Part shown: positions 6,672 through 13,503 of the stretch, piece by piece
Position numbering within the stretch: position 1 is the stretch's first letter
How the letters are laid out: the number at the start of each line of letters is the position of its first letter
Origin: Ceratorhiza oryzae-sativae
Lineage: Eukaryota > Basidiomycota > Agaricomycetes > Cantharellales > Ceratobasidiaceae
DNA: 19,360 bases
Assembly: GCA_030998015.1 (NCBI GenBank)
Contig: JARWMV010000203.1
Location: forward strand, 1 to 19,360
Direction: 5' to 3'
Notes under the pieces: model-generated
The model's database searches: none
What the model was told of the DNA's origin: nothing
What the model saw: the letters and a program-made list of their open reading frames with translations, nothing else
Position numbers and translations under genes: made by a program

Positions 6672-6702
6672 AGCTGCGATCGTAGGCGGGCACGGGTAAG
6701 AT
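6672..6702 (-). repeat. repeat K, inverted copy
   Basis: A 31-nt block, ATCTTACCCGTGCCCGCC plus TACGATCGCAGCT on the minus strand, identical to 1131-1161 on the plus strand. It lies directly upstream of the GIY-YIG fragment and replaces its expected N-terminus. Confidence 0.75.
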
Positions 6703-6703
6703 T

Positions 6704-6895
6704 TAACATTTTCAAAAAACATTACAAAATTTTCGTCAGGAGAACCTCCCGGAGTAGCAGAGTCAGAAAAATATCTTTTTCCACCTGTGTCGTAATATAT
6801 TCTTCCCCTTGCACAAACTCCAACGAACATTGTTTTGTACCCTGTCCATGTACTATTGCTGCTACTGCCGTCAATTGTTGGGGGTCTACAGGGTA
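6704..6895 (-). pseudogene. unrecognised coding-like fragment
   Basis: The minus strand reads PPTIDGSSSNSTWTGYKTMF, then GVCARGRIYYDTGGKRYFSD, then GGSPDENFVMFFENVK without stop and without a clear start or end. The composition (Gly/Ser/Asp/Tyr, few AT-rich residues) differs from neighbouring endonucleases. It is bounded by the J-type tail at about 6877-6895 and repeat K at 6672-6702. I do not recognise it; it may be a fragment of a foreign or nuclear gene, or chance. Confidence 0.35.
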
Positions 6896-6914
6896 ACTCT
6901 GCATAATAATATTA

Positions 6915-7155
6915 CACTCGAGAATGCATGTAGATTTGGCGTCCCATCAATGGGACACCAAATCATGCACTCTCGGCCGCGCCGGCCGCGCTGGGGACGC
7001 CCGAAATGCGATTTCCAAAAACACCCCCAAACATGTGCAGCTACGCTGCATTGTTTGGGGGTGGTTTTGGCCAAGGATTCCTATGGAATCCTTCCATGCA
7101 AGATTTATAAAATCTTGCTGGACCGAAACCATTCGGGCGGTCCCAACGCGACGGT
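6915..7155. repeat. composite hairpin element L
   Basis: CACTCGAGAATGCATG...CATGCACTCTCGG outer arm with a GGCGTCCCAT/ATGGGACACC inner arm, a GCGCCGGCCGCGC block, element I hairpin (7014-7076), GGATTCC/GGAATCC, CAAGATTT/AAATCTTG and GGACCG/CGGTCC hairpins, ending CGACGGT. It is built like composites E/D but from different hairpins; it is single-copy here. Confidence 0.65.
7014..7076. repeat. hairpin element I, copy 2
   Basis: Same hairpin as 2898-2957, inside composite L. Confidence 0.75.
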
Positions 7156-7181
7156 ATGAATTATAGAGTTCTTCTTTGATT

Positions 7182-7437
7182 CATACCCCCGCTTAGGGTC
7201 AACCAGCATTGTATTTATATATAAATACATGCTGTTGACCCGAGGGGTATGGTTATCGAGGCCGCGTTCGCGGCGAGGTATTGCGAGGTACCCTGGAACT
7301 TTAAGTTCCAGGGTACCTCGGAATCAGACGCCGCGCGCACGCCAGGGCCGCCTTGGCTTGATTATTGACCTTAAGGTCAATATGAGCCAAGCTTGCTTGG
7401 CTTAAGCCAAGGCGTTCGCAGGCGTGCACGGGTCATA
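7182..7437 (+). mobile_element. element C, copy 3 (256 nt)
   Basis: Full element with CATA at both ends and internal TATG. It splits the last codons of the LAGLIDADG gene; removal keeping one CATA rejoins IVSNMNQRRTL, which matches the family's typical end. Confidence 0.93.
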
Positions 7438-7613
7438 TTTGACACTATTTCTTGTATTCTACTTAAACCATCCTCGGTTAAATGGTCTTTGTTTTTAACT
7501 AAAGAGATTATTTCAGAGAAATCTGCGAAATCTAAACTTTTAATTCCTTGTACTTGATAATTATTAAAAAATGGAATAATGACATTTGCAATGTCAGATA
7601 ATTTTCTTACAGC

Positions 7614-7785
7614 CCGCGCGCGTTAGTTGCTGGTGGGACTTGTCCCACCAACCAACGTGAGCAATCGCAACCGTTTGCGATTGCTAGTGCGCGGCATAAT
7701 ATCGATATTTAGCCGCCGGCTGAAAATGACGAACGGTCGTCATTTTCTACGAGGGAATCTTTAGGATTCCCTCTAACGCCGGCGG
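7614..7785 (-). mobile_element. DC element copy 6 (172-nt form)
   Basis: Double-cloverleaf element between NYKDRP and VRKLSD of the LAGLIDADG gene; exact removal leaves a frame break. Confidence 0.93.
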
Positions 7786-8149
7786 ACAGGTCTATCTTTA
7801 TAATTAAAAATTACTCCACAGTCGAAAAATTTGGCTAGATTTTCAATCAAATCAGTATCTCTGGAATTTAATCCCACTGAAAAGCCAGGATCGACTCTAT
7901 AACCTATTTTGTGTTTACTATCTTTGCTTACATGAGCAAAGAAAGATCCGTCACCGGACACGAAACCTGCAACCCATAAAGGATTCAACTCTTCGGTAAC
8001 TCTGACGATTTCTCTGTCTAAAATCACACTGCTACAAGATTCAGCTTGAGATTCATTTAATATGTTAGCCAGTTCTGTTGTTAATCCTAAATTCAATTTG
8101 GATTTAAGAATTAAAATTCTAATAAATCCTTACCTGTTTAAGTGTTCTT

Positions 8150-8321
8150 CCGCGCGCGTTAGTTGCTGGTGGGACTTGTCCCACCAACCAACGTGAGCAA
8201 TCGCAACCGTTTGCGATTGCTAGTGCGCGGCATAATATCGATATTTAGCCGCCGGCTGAAAATGACGAACGGTCGTCATTTTCTACGAGGGAATCTTTAG
8301 GATTCCCTCTAACGCCGGCGG
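8150..8321 (-). mobile_element. DC element copy 7 (172-nt form)
   Basis: Double-cloverleaf element after FSSIVE of the LAGLIDADG gene. The homologous place in the second domain reads SLVKNKDHL, so about 11 nt of target look lost here. Confidence 0.93.
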
Positions 8322-8445
8322 AGTTCAACTATTGAACTAAATAAATTAAAATCAACTCGTTTTTGAGTCATTAAAATGAATTCTTTGAAATGAGGAATTA
8401 TTATTTCATTTAAATCTTTAACTCTAGTTACAACATATTGTACCC

Positions 8446-8617
8446 CCGCGCGCGTTAGTTGCTGGTGGGACTTGTCCCACCAACCAACGTGAGCAATCGC
8501 AACCGTTTGCGATTGCTAGTGCGCGGCATAATATCGATATTTAGCCGCCGGCTGAAAATGACGAACGGTCGTCATTTTCTACGAGGGAATCTTTAGGATT
8601 CCCTCTAACGCCGGCGG
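8446..8617 (-). mobile_element. DC element copy 8 (172-nt form)
   Basis: Double-cloverleaf element in the first domain of the LAGLIDADG gene, between KIDK and VQYVV; exact removal is off frame. Confidence 0.93.
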
Positions 8618-8896
8618 ACTTTATCTATTTTTATTCGCCCTACTTCATTAAAAAATGATTTTATTCTCAATAAAATATCTAAATCTTTTATGTGCAATGC
8701 AATAGAAAAAGTAGGCTGTAATTCCCATCCTATTTTTAATTTATCATTTTTATGACATGAAACTGAAAATGAGGATTCTGCGTCTGAGAAACCTGTTACG
8801 AACCAAGGGTCTAGTGTATTATGAGAATTAGTAGTATAATTTGATATAGCCCTTTTATTAATATGGTTCTTGTATTTATTATTGGTCATTAGAAAG

Positions 8897-9036
8897 ACCC
8901 TAGCAAACAAACCCAAGAAACGGTTTTCCCCTATTAGTTCATTGTACATTTTACCTACGATATTTAGTGTCCAATAGTATAAACCTGCAAATAGAGCAGA
9001 TGCTGCTCCCATTGATGAAATAACTTGTTTAGTGTT
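8897..9036 (-). pseudogene. decayed copy of cox1 last exon, 5' piece
   Basis: Encodes VISSMGAASALFAGLYYW, then IVGKMYNELIGENRF and LGLFARV. This aligns residue by residue with the true exon ([39 protein letters not shown]). Many conserved residues are replaced, so it cannot be functional cox1. It ends AGGGT exactly where the intron at 1901-8896 begins. The true gene lies upstream at 9720-18265. Confidence 0.88.
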
Positions 9037-9078
9037 TGTTGTTAACAGCCACATATTCTTTTATTGGCTATTTATTTT

Positions 9079-9334
9079 CATACCCCCGCGTAGGGTCAAC
9101 CAGCATTGTATTTATATATAAATACATGCTGTTGACCCGAGGGGTATGGTTATCGAGGCCGCGTTCGCGGCGAGGTATTGCGAGGTACCCTGGAACTTTA
9201 AGTTCCAGGGTACCTCGGAATCAGACGCCGCGCGCACGCCAGGGCCGCCTTGGCTTGATTATTGACCTTAAGGTCAATATGAGCCAAGCTTGCTTGGCTT
9301 AAGCCAAGGCGTTCGCAGGCGTGCACGGGTCATA
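9079..9334 (+). mobile_element. element C, copy 4 (256 nt)
   Basis: Full element with CATA at both ends and internal TATG; CCCCCGCG in place of CCCCCGCT near the left end. An unfilled relative of its insertion site is at 13119-13140 (CAAATTGACACTGGTGC against CATATTGACGCTGGTGC). Confidence 0.93.
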
Positions 9335-9719
9335 TTGACGCTGGTGCTGAAAAGCTTTCTGGTTGTTTTTATCTCTTTTATGTAAAATGGGGATAATTAT
9401 TAATTATCCCCATATTTCCTCTTAATATGTGCCAACTTCATAAATCCTTGATGATCAGGTGGTAGTTAAATAACCAGACATAAAATCCCACTACATTTTG
9501 GAATTCGTCAATCCAACAGGCATTACAGCTAAAGGTATTAAGGTCTAAAGGGGTTCTTAACTTAATCGAGTGATTTGGACACAATTCCTCGGCCAAGCCG
9601 AGAAAATTATGCCATTTTTACCATTTTGATCTGGGCATTTAACTTATAGAGGAAGAATTTTCCTGTAAACTGCTGTGCAGGCCTGGGCAGCTGCATAGCG
9701 TGCTGCGAACATGCTATAT
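9335..9719 (-). other. cox1 3' region without gene
   Basis: No gene. It holds a perfect 23-nt palindrome at 9389-9411 (see separate entry), a CCTCGGCCAAGCCGAG hairpin near 9586-9603, and the shared block at 9331-9385 that precedes the fused endonuclease. It may serve as the cox1 3' untranslated region. Confidence 0.55.
9389..9411. terminator. perfect AT/GC palindrome downstream of cox1
   Basis: GGGGATAATTA and TAATTATCCCC around a single T, about 310 nt past the cox1 stop. It could be an RNA 3'-end or processing hairpin, but function is inferred only from place and symmetry. Confidence 0.4.
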
Positions 9720-10202
9720 TTAAGATTGCACGGGTAACATATTAAATGCGTGGAATGGTGTTGGACTAGCCAATGCCCATTCTAATGAACTAGCTACTTG
9801 AGATTCGTTATTAAATTCTTGACTTGAAGTAAAGTAAGAAGGGATTGCCCATGGGTTGTTTGCGACTACTTTACCATTTACGAATGTATCGTAAATAATA
9901 TAACCAAATAGAACTGTAGAGAAAACAGATATGATTGATCCATAACTTGAAATCGCATTCCAGGCGGAAAATGCATCTGGGTAATCAGGGATTCTTCGTG
10001 GCATTCCAGCAAGGCCTAGGAAATGTTGAGGAAAAAATGTTAAATTAACCCCCGAGAACATTGTCCAGAAATGGATTTTTCCTAGTAGTTCATTATATGT
10101 TTTACCTATGATTTTAGGTGTCCAATAGTAGAAACCTGCAAATAGGGCGAATACTGCCCCCATTGATAGAACGTAGTGGAAGTGTGCTACCACATAGTAT
10201 GT
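9720..10202 (-). CDS. cox1: cytochrome c oxidase subunit I, last exon
   Basis: The last 160 codons plus TAA stop of cytochrome c oxidase subunit I, the catalytic subunit of complex IV in the inner mitochondrial membrane. The exon opens with [20 protein letters not shown], which holds the VAHFH histidines that bind heme a and heme a3. It continues through [19 protein letters not shown], the conserved [19 protein letters not shown] block and two C-terminal membrane helices to ...FNMLPVQS. The 5' edge is placed so that exon c ends in GAT and this exon begins ACA, giving ..HDTYY.., with the intron ending in G as group I introns do. All Trp codons here are TGG. There is no intron at the Gly-Val/Asn position, although the diverged copy at 1859-9036 has one there. 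Confidence 0.97.
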   Translation of the reverse strand, partial: TYYVVAHFHYVLSMGAVFALFAGFYYWTPKIIGKTYNELLGKIHFWTMFSGVNLTFFPQHFLGLAGMPRRIPDYPDAFSAWNAISSYGSIISVFSTVLFGYIIYDTFVNGKVVANNPWAIPSYFTSSQEFNNESQVASSLEWALASPTPFHAFNMLPVQS

Positions 10203-10922
10203 CTTTTTGATTTATTCGAGTATTTGACTACTCTAGGGTTGCTATCCTTACGGATAGGATCGGACCATATTTTACAAGAAATGTAGACGGATCATTCATT
10301 TCTTGTTGTCACGTGTGGCCTCTACGGAGTCCTTAATTTTCCCAATTAGAGCTCTTACTAGAGTTCGGGAAATTAAGGTTCCCACGGTATTATCTGACAA
10401 TTGTACCAACTGTTCTACGCTCTCAATAGAACATTGTAGACTTCACCGTTAGCATTAGGATCGCGAGGTGCGACACTAATACCGGAAGAATGAACCCATT
10501 TCTCCCACAGTAACAAGACAACACGACACATACTTATTCGAAATAATCTTTCGATCGATCTTTGAAAACCTTACTATCCATTACCCGCCGGCGTTAGAGG
10601 GAATCCTAAAGATTCCCTCGTAGAAAATGACGACCGTTCGTCATTTTCAGCCGGCGGCTAAATATCGATATTATGCCGCGCACTAGCAATCGCAAACGGT
10701 TGCGATTGCTCACGTTGGTTGGTGGGACAAGTCCCACCAGCAACTAACGCGCGCGGGCTAATTGATAATATTTAGAGCCTTGGAGTAGATTTGTACAATG
10801 ATCAATGACTCGTCCAGTCCCAGCAGCACTAGCTACAGAGAATTCATAAAGAGGATAACCACTTACTTTCCCAGTTTTGTTGGAAATAGTAAGATGATGA
10901 AACAGCAAGCGGCAAATGTAAA
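10203..10922 (-). other. 3' core of cox1 group I intron, no gene
   Basis: Contains DC copy 9 and otherwise intron RNA: AAGGACTCCGTAGAGGCC near 10318-10336 and ATATGGTCCG near 10258-10270 can pair GGAC with GTCC as P7. A CTATCCGTAAGGATAG hairpin follows near 10242-10258, close to the 3' splice site at 10203. No coding sequence seen. Confidence 0.65.
10585..10756 (+). mobile_element. DC element copy 9 (172-nt form)
   Basis: Double-cloverleaf element in the non-coding 3' part of the cox1 exon c-d intron. Confidence 0.93.
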
Positions 10923-11010
10923 CTAAAGACCTAATTTATACATCATCATTCGTGGCATTTTTGGTGCACAGATTTTTTGCAAAATAGGCAATGATTTTCT
11001 CGGAATAGAT

Positions 11011-11182
11011 CCGCCGGCGTTAGAGGGAATCTGAAAGATTCCCTCGTAGAAAATGACGACCGTTCGTCATTTTCAGCCGGCGGCTAAATATCGATATTAT
11101 TCCGCGCACTAGCAATCGCAAACGGTTGCGATTGCTTACGTTGGTTGGTGGGACAAGTCCCACCAGCAACTAACGCGCGCGG
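11011..11182 (+). mobile_element. DC element copy 10 (172-nt form, diverged)
   Basis: Double-cloverleaf element with three visible differences from the consensus (CTGAA loop, TTCCGCGC at the second outer stem, GCTTACG after the third arm). It splits the endonuclease gene between QTRKG and SIPRKSLP; exact removal is off frame by one, consistent with a short target deletion. Confidence 0.92.
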
Positions 11183-11260
11183 ACCTTTTCTAGTTTGGTA
11201 AACAACACATTCTAGGTCCCAATTACTATTCATAGCTTTAACTAAAAGATCTACCTCTTC

Positions 11261-11401
11261 CCCTCCGCGCTCTTTGATCGCCCGCAGGGCGGCCTAAGCG
11301 CGGAGGGCTCAACTAATCGATGATTTGCGAAGGCAAATCTACACCCTGCCTAGAGAACTGCGCTTTAGCGCACGTCTTGGCAGGGGTATCGATTAGCTGG
11401 G
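11261..11401 (-). mobile_element. element F, copy 3 (141 nt)
   Basis: Same parts as the other F copies. Inserted in the endonuclease gene; exact removal gives ACT AAA GAA GAG (TKEE) in frame. The left end reads CCCAGC and the inner strand TTGAG, where copy 2 has CCCCGC and TGGAG, a compensatory pair change. Confidence 0.88.
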
Positions 11402-11506
11402 TTTAGTAAAACTTTGTGTATTAAGAGTGACTCTTTGACTTATTTTGTTATAATCCCCGTCGTCGCAAATTAAAAAGGCCAAACCAATAGGTGTCAATAA
11501 TTCTCC

Positions 11507-11678
11507 CCGCCGGCGTTAGAGGGAATCCTAAAGATTCCCTCGTAGAAAATGACGACCGTTCGTCATTTTCAGCCGGCGGCTAAATATCGATATTATGCCG
11601 CGCACTAGCAATCGCAAACGGTTGCGATTGCTCACGTTGGTTGGTGGGACAAGTCCCACCAGCAACTAACGCGCGCGG
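11507..11678 (+). mobile_element. DC element copy 11 (172-nt form)
   Basis: Double-cloverleaf element. It splits KIVP from GELLTPIG. The paralogous gene at 3615-5088 reads IIPLNIGDLLTP at this place, so about 8 nt of target (most of the Leu-Asn-Ile codons) appear lost. Confidence 0.92.
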
Positions 11679-11720
11679 GTGGAACAATTTTTCTACCATC
11701 TTGGTAAAATAGATCGTAAT

Positions 11721-11934
11721 AATGCCCCCGCTCTATCGGCTAAAATCTTAGGTGTAACCCAAGATTTCAGCCGCCCTGCCTAGAGAACTGCGCTTTAGCG
11801 CACGTCTTGGCAGGGGTAATAGAGCGGAGGGTCAACGACCCGTGGGCATTGTTAACGAGGCCGCGTTCGCGGCGAGCCGCGCGCACGCCAGGGCCGCCTT
11901 GGCAAGCCAAGGCGTTCGCAGGCGTGCACGGGTC
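11721..11934 (+). mobile_element. element C, copy 6 (variant, right end lost)
   Basis: Starts AATGCCCCCGC, contains the 43-nt CCCTGCC/GGCAGGG hairpin instead of the AT hairpin, then GACCCGTGGGCATTGTTAACG and a shortened long arm ending GCACGGGTC at DC copy 12. The left-end bases AATG have an internal complementary copy CATT in place of the CATA/TATG of other copies. Inserted in the endonuclease gene before HYYDLFY. Confidence 0.82.
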
Positions 11935-12156
11935 CCGCCGGCGTTAGAGGGAATCCTCAGATGAGGTAGCCTTGACCATGAGTCTCATGGTCCAGGCTAC
12001 CTCCCATAAAGATTCCCTCGTAGAAAATGACGACCGTTCGTCATTTTCAGCCGGCGGCTAAATATCGATATTATGCCGCGCACTAGCAATCGCAAACGGT
12101 TGCGATTGCTCACGTTGGTTGGTGGGACAAGTCCCACCAGCAACTAACGCGCGCGG
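11935..12156 (+). mobile_element. DC element copy 12 (222-nt form), abutting element C6
   Basis: Double-cloverleaf element with the 50-nt hairpin, inserted exactly at the right end of element C copy 6. The expected target duplication of C6 (AATG) is missing there, as if the insertion replaced it. Confidence 0.92.
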
Positions 12157-12293
12157 AAGCAGGGTAATGAAAAAGTAGTAAAGTAAATAGAACTATACTC
12201 TTTGCCAGTTATTTTGTTTGCTTTTCGGTTAATTATTTTGGGCTCTTGTCGACAATAATCTTGGAATTTATCCCAAAGGTAGTTTAGATAGTC

Positions 12294-12515
12294 CCGCCGG
12301 CGTTAGAGGGAATCCTCAGATGAGGTAGCCTTGACCATGAGTCTCATGGTCCAGGCTACCTCCCATAAAGATTCCCTCGTAGAAAATGACGACCGTTCGT
12401 CATTTTCAGCCGGCGGCTAAATATCGATATTATGCCGCGCACTAGCAATCGCAAACGGTTGCGATTGCTCACGTTGGTTGGTGGGACAAGTCCCACCAGC
12501 AACTAACGCGCGCGG
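12294..12515 (+). mobile_element. DC element copy 13 (222-nt form)
   Basis: Double-cloverleaf element with the nested 50-nt hairpin. It splits the endonuclease gene between FLQST and DYLNY; exact removal keeps the frame, though the joined sequence looks a few residues shorter than relatives. Confidence 0.92.
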
Positions 12516-12576
12516 AGTACTTTGGAGAAATCTTAAGCGAGCATTTATTGATGTTTTTACGCAGGAACTCCTTCTC

Positions 12577-12748
12577 CCGCCGGCGTTAGAGGGAATCTGA
12601 AAGATTCCCTCGTAGAAAATGACGACCGTTCGTCATTTTCAGCCGGCGGCTAAATATCGATATTATGCCGCGCACTAGCAATCGCAAACGGTTGCGATTG
12701 CTCACGTTGGTTGGTGGGACAAGTCCCACCAGCAACTAACGCGCGCGG
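12577..12748 (+). mobile_element. DC element copy 14 (172-nt form)
   Basis: Double-cloverleaf element; first-arm loop reads CTGAA, as in copy 10. Exact removal leaves the host endonuclease frame intact (TAFS-RRSS). Flanks are CTTCTC and GAGAAG, which are complementary to each other. Confidence 0.92.
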
Positions 12749-12789
12749 GAGAAGGCGGTTCGTTTTTCTATGCAAAGATCACCAAGGCA

Positions 12790-12849
12790 GAGGTATTGCG
12801 AGGTAGCCTGGACCCCAGAGGTTCCAGGCTACCTCGGAATCAGGCGCCC
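12790..12849 (+). repeat. GAGGTA hairpin unit
   Basis: GAGGTATTGC, then a hairpin of GAGGTAGCCTGGA/TCCAGGCTACCTC, then GGAATCAGGCGCC. The same unit, with GAGGTACC in the stem, is embedded in elements C and D. Here it stands alone and interrupts motif 1 (ILIG...LGDL) of the endonuclease gene at 10923-13098. Confidence 0.75.
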
Positions 12850-13098
12850 TATTAATATGTCTGATAATTCCTGACTAAGTAAAAAGGCATTTTTTTGTTC
12901 AATACTTAGTTTTAATGGTTTCTGTGAGGAATCTTTATCTGTTAAAAGTTTAGGTTCCTCAACCGGTTTAACCGGAATACCGCTAGCACAGGTTAGAACA
13001 AGTGACGAAGAAAAATCTGACATACCACTAAACACTGCAAACATTAAACCCAGAAATGTATAAAATTTGGCATTTGTTGAGAATAAAAATAGAGTCAT

Positions 13099-13503
13099 TT
13101 TTTGTGACTACTTTAGTTCAAATTGACACTGGTGCTGAAAAGCTTTTTATGTTGTTCTCTTTTATTTAATTTTTACTCTAGGGCAGCATGTACAAGTACA
13201 CGCTGCTACTGACAATTGACCCCCAATGCCTTACAGCATGTTGGGGGGCAATTACCCAGGCATCCGCCCCCCAATAAGGTAATGGCCCCCCCAATACGTT
13301 GGCCCGTAGGGCCAACGCATTGGGAGGCCATTGCCTTGTTGGGGGTCTACAGGGAGCACGCTTGAGTCAGGATGTTTTCCACTCAACCAGCCCAGCCTGC
13401 CCGCTCTAGAATAGGCTCAACTCAAGCCCAGGGGCCCAGGGAAAGCCGAGCCCATCACTGGAGTAATAAGTGGACCAAAATTTATTCCTTTACATAAAAA
13501 CTA
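13099..13503 (-). other. intron stretch without gene; hairpins and leader motif
   Basis: No gene. It holds a J-like double hairpin cluster (13207-13352), an H-related hairpin (13175-13205), and a short block at 13119-13166 shared with 9331-9385. A structured stretch at 13385-13460 has GGGCTCGGC / GAGTTGAGCCTA pieces, probably intron RNA. Confidence 0.55.
13207..13352 (+). repeat. J-like hairpin cluster
   Basis: Two back-to-back hairpins built from ACCCCCAATGCC...GTTGGGGGG and CCCCCCAATACG...CGCATTGGGAGG, with CAATTG/CAATTA and AATGG/CCATTG at the stem bases. It ends GTTGGGGGTCTACAGG, a tail also found at 6877-6895 and (inverted) at 15607-15620. It is related to element J but not a clean copy. 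Confidence 0.65.

Larger units (their letters stand above)
1901..8896 (-). other. about 7-kb group I intron in the cox1 pseudo-copy
   Basis: Bounded by the two pseudo-exon pieces at the Cox1 Gly-Val/Asn position, with T before and G at the end as for group I. Its core is at 2378-2510, near the 3' end. It carries a LAGLIDADG gene fused to the pseudo-exon, a fragment of unknown coding sequence, and a GIY-YIG gene that is itself split by a nested group I intron with another LAGLIDADG gene. Many GC elements are inserted. Confidence 0.82.
7161..8896 (-). pseudogene. LAGLIDADG homing endonuclease fused to cox1 pseudo-exon, interrupted
   Basis: A LAGLIDADG_1 endonuclease read in frame from the pseudo-exon. 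Motif 1 is PWFVTGFSDAESSF and motif 2 is LWVAGFVSGDGSFF, both with acidic residues kept. Pieces: 8618-8896; DC8; VQYVVTRVKDLNEIIIPHFK to NLFSSIVE (8322-8445); DC7; 7786-8149, which holds motif 2; DC6; VRKLSDIANVIIPFFNNY to EDGLSRIQEIVS (7438-7613); element C3; then, keeping one CATA, NMNQRRTL and TAA (7161). There is also an in-frame TAA at 8130-8132 where relatives have Glu (HLNR-stop-GF). That nonsense change, with the off-frame DC insertions, suggests a dying gene. Confidence 0.88.
10923..13098 (-). pseudogene. LAGLIDADG homing endonuclease chopped by about seven GC elements
   Basis: A LAGLIDADG_2 endonuclease in pieces. Minus-strand order: hydrophobic N-terminus (MTLFLFSTNAKFYTFLGLMF) through SIEQKNAFLLSQELSDILIG (12850-13098); hairpin 12790-12849; LGDLCIEKRTAFS (12749-12788), completing motif 1; DC14; SINARLRFLQST; DC13; DYLNYLWDKFQDYC through IYFTTFSLPC (12157-12293); DC12 plus element C6; HYYDLFYQDGRKIVP; DC11; LLTPIGLAFLICDDGDYNK (motif 2) to TLNTQSFTK (11402-11506); element F3; EEVDLLVKAMNSNWDLECVV; DC10; SIPRKSLPILQ to [10 protein letters not shown] and TAG (10923). 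Removing F3, DC13 and DC14 exactly rejoins the frame; DC10 and DC11 do not rejoin exactly. The parts look too well conserved for long decay. Its paralogue is the gene at 3615-5088. Confidence 0.88.

Noticed and set aside
7614..7785. A CTGT direct repeat around DC copy 6 as target duplication
   Set aside because: No similar repeat flanks the other DC copies; chance is likely.
12166..12169. AATG after GGGT next to DC copy 12 as a third target copy for element C6
   Set aside because: These bases belong to the endonuclease codons (..FSLPC), so they are not an element end.
12749..12788. Plus-strand EGGSFFYAKITK resembling a LAGLIDADG motif
   Set aside because: The minus strand of the same bases encodes LGDLCIEKRTAFS, which completes motif 1 of the interrupted gene; the plus-strand match is a coincidence.
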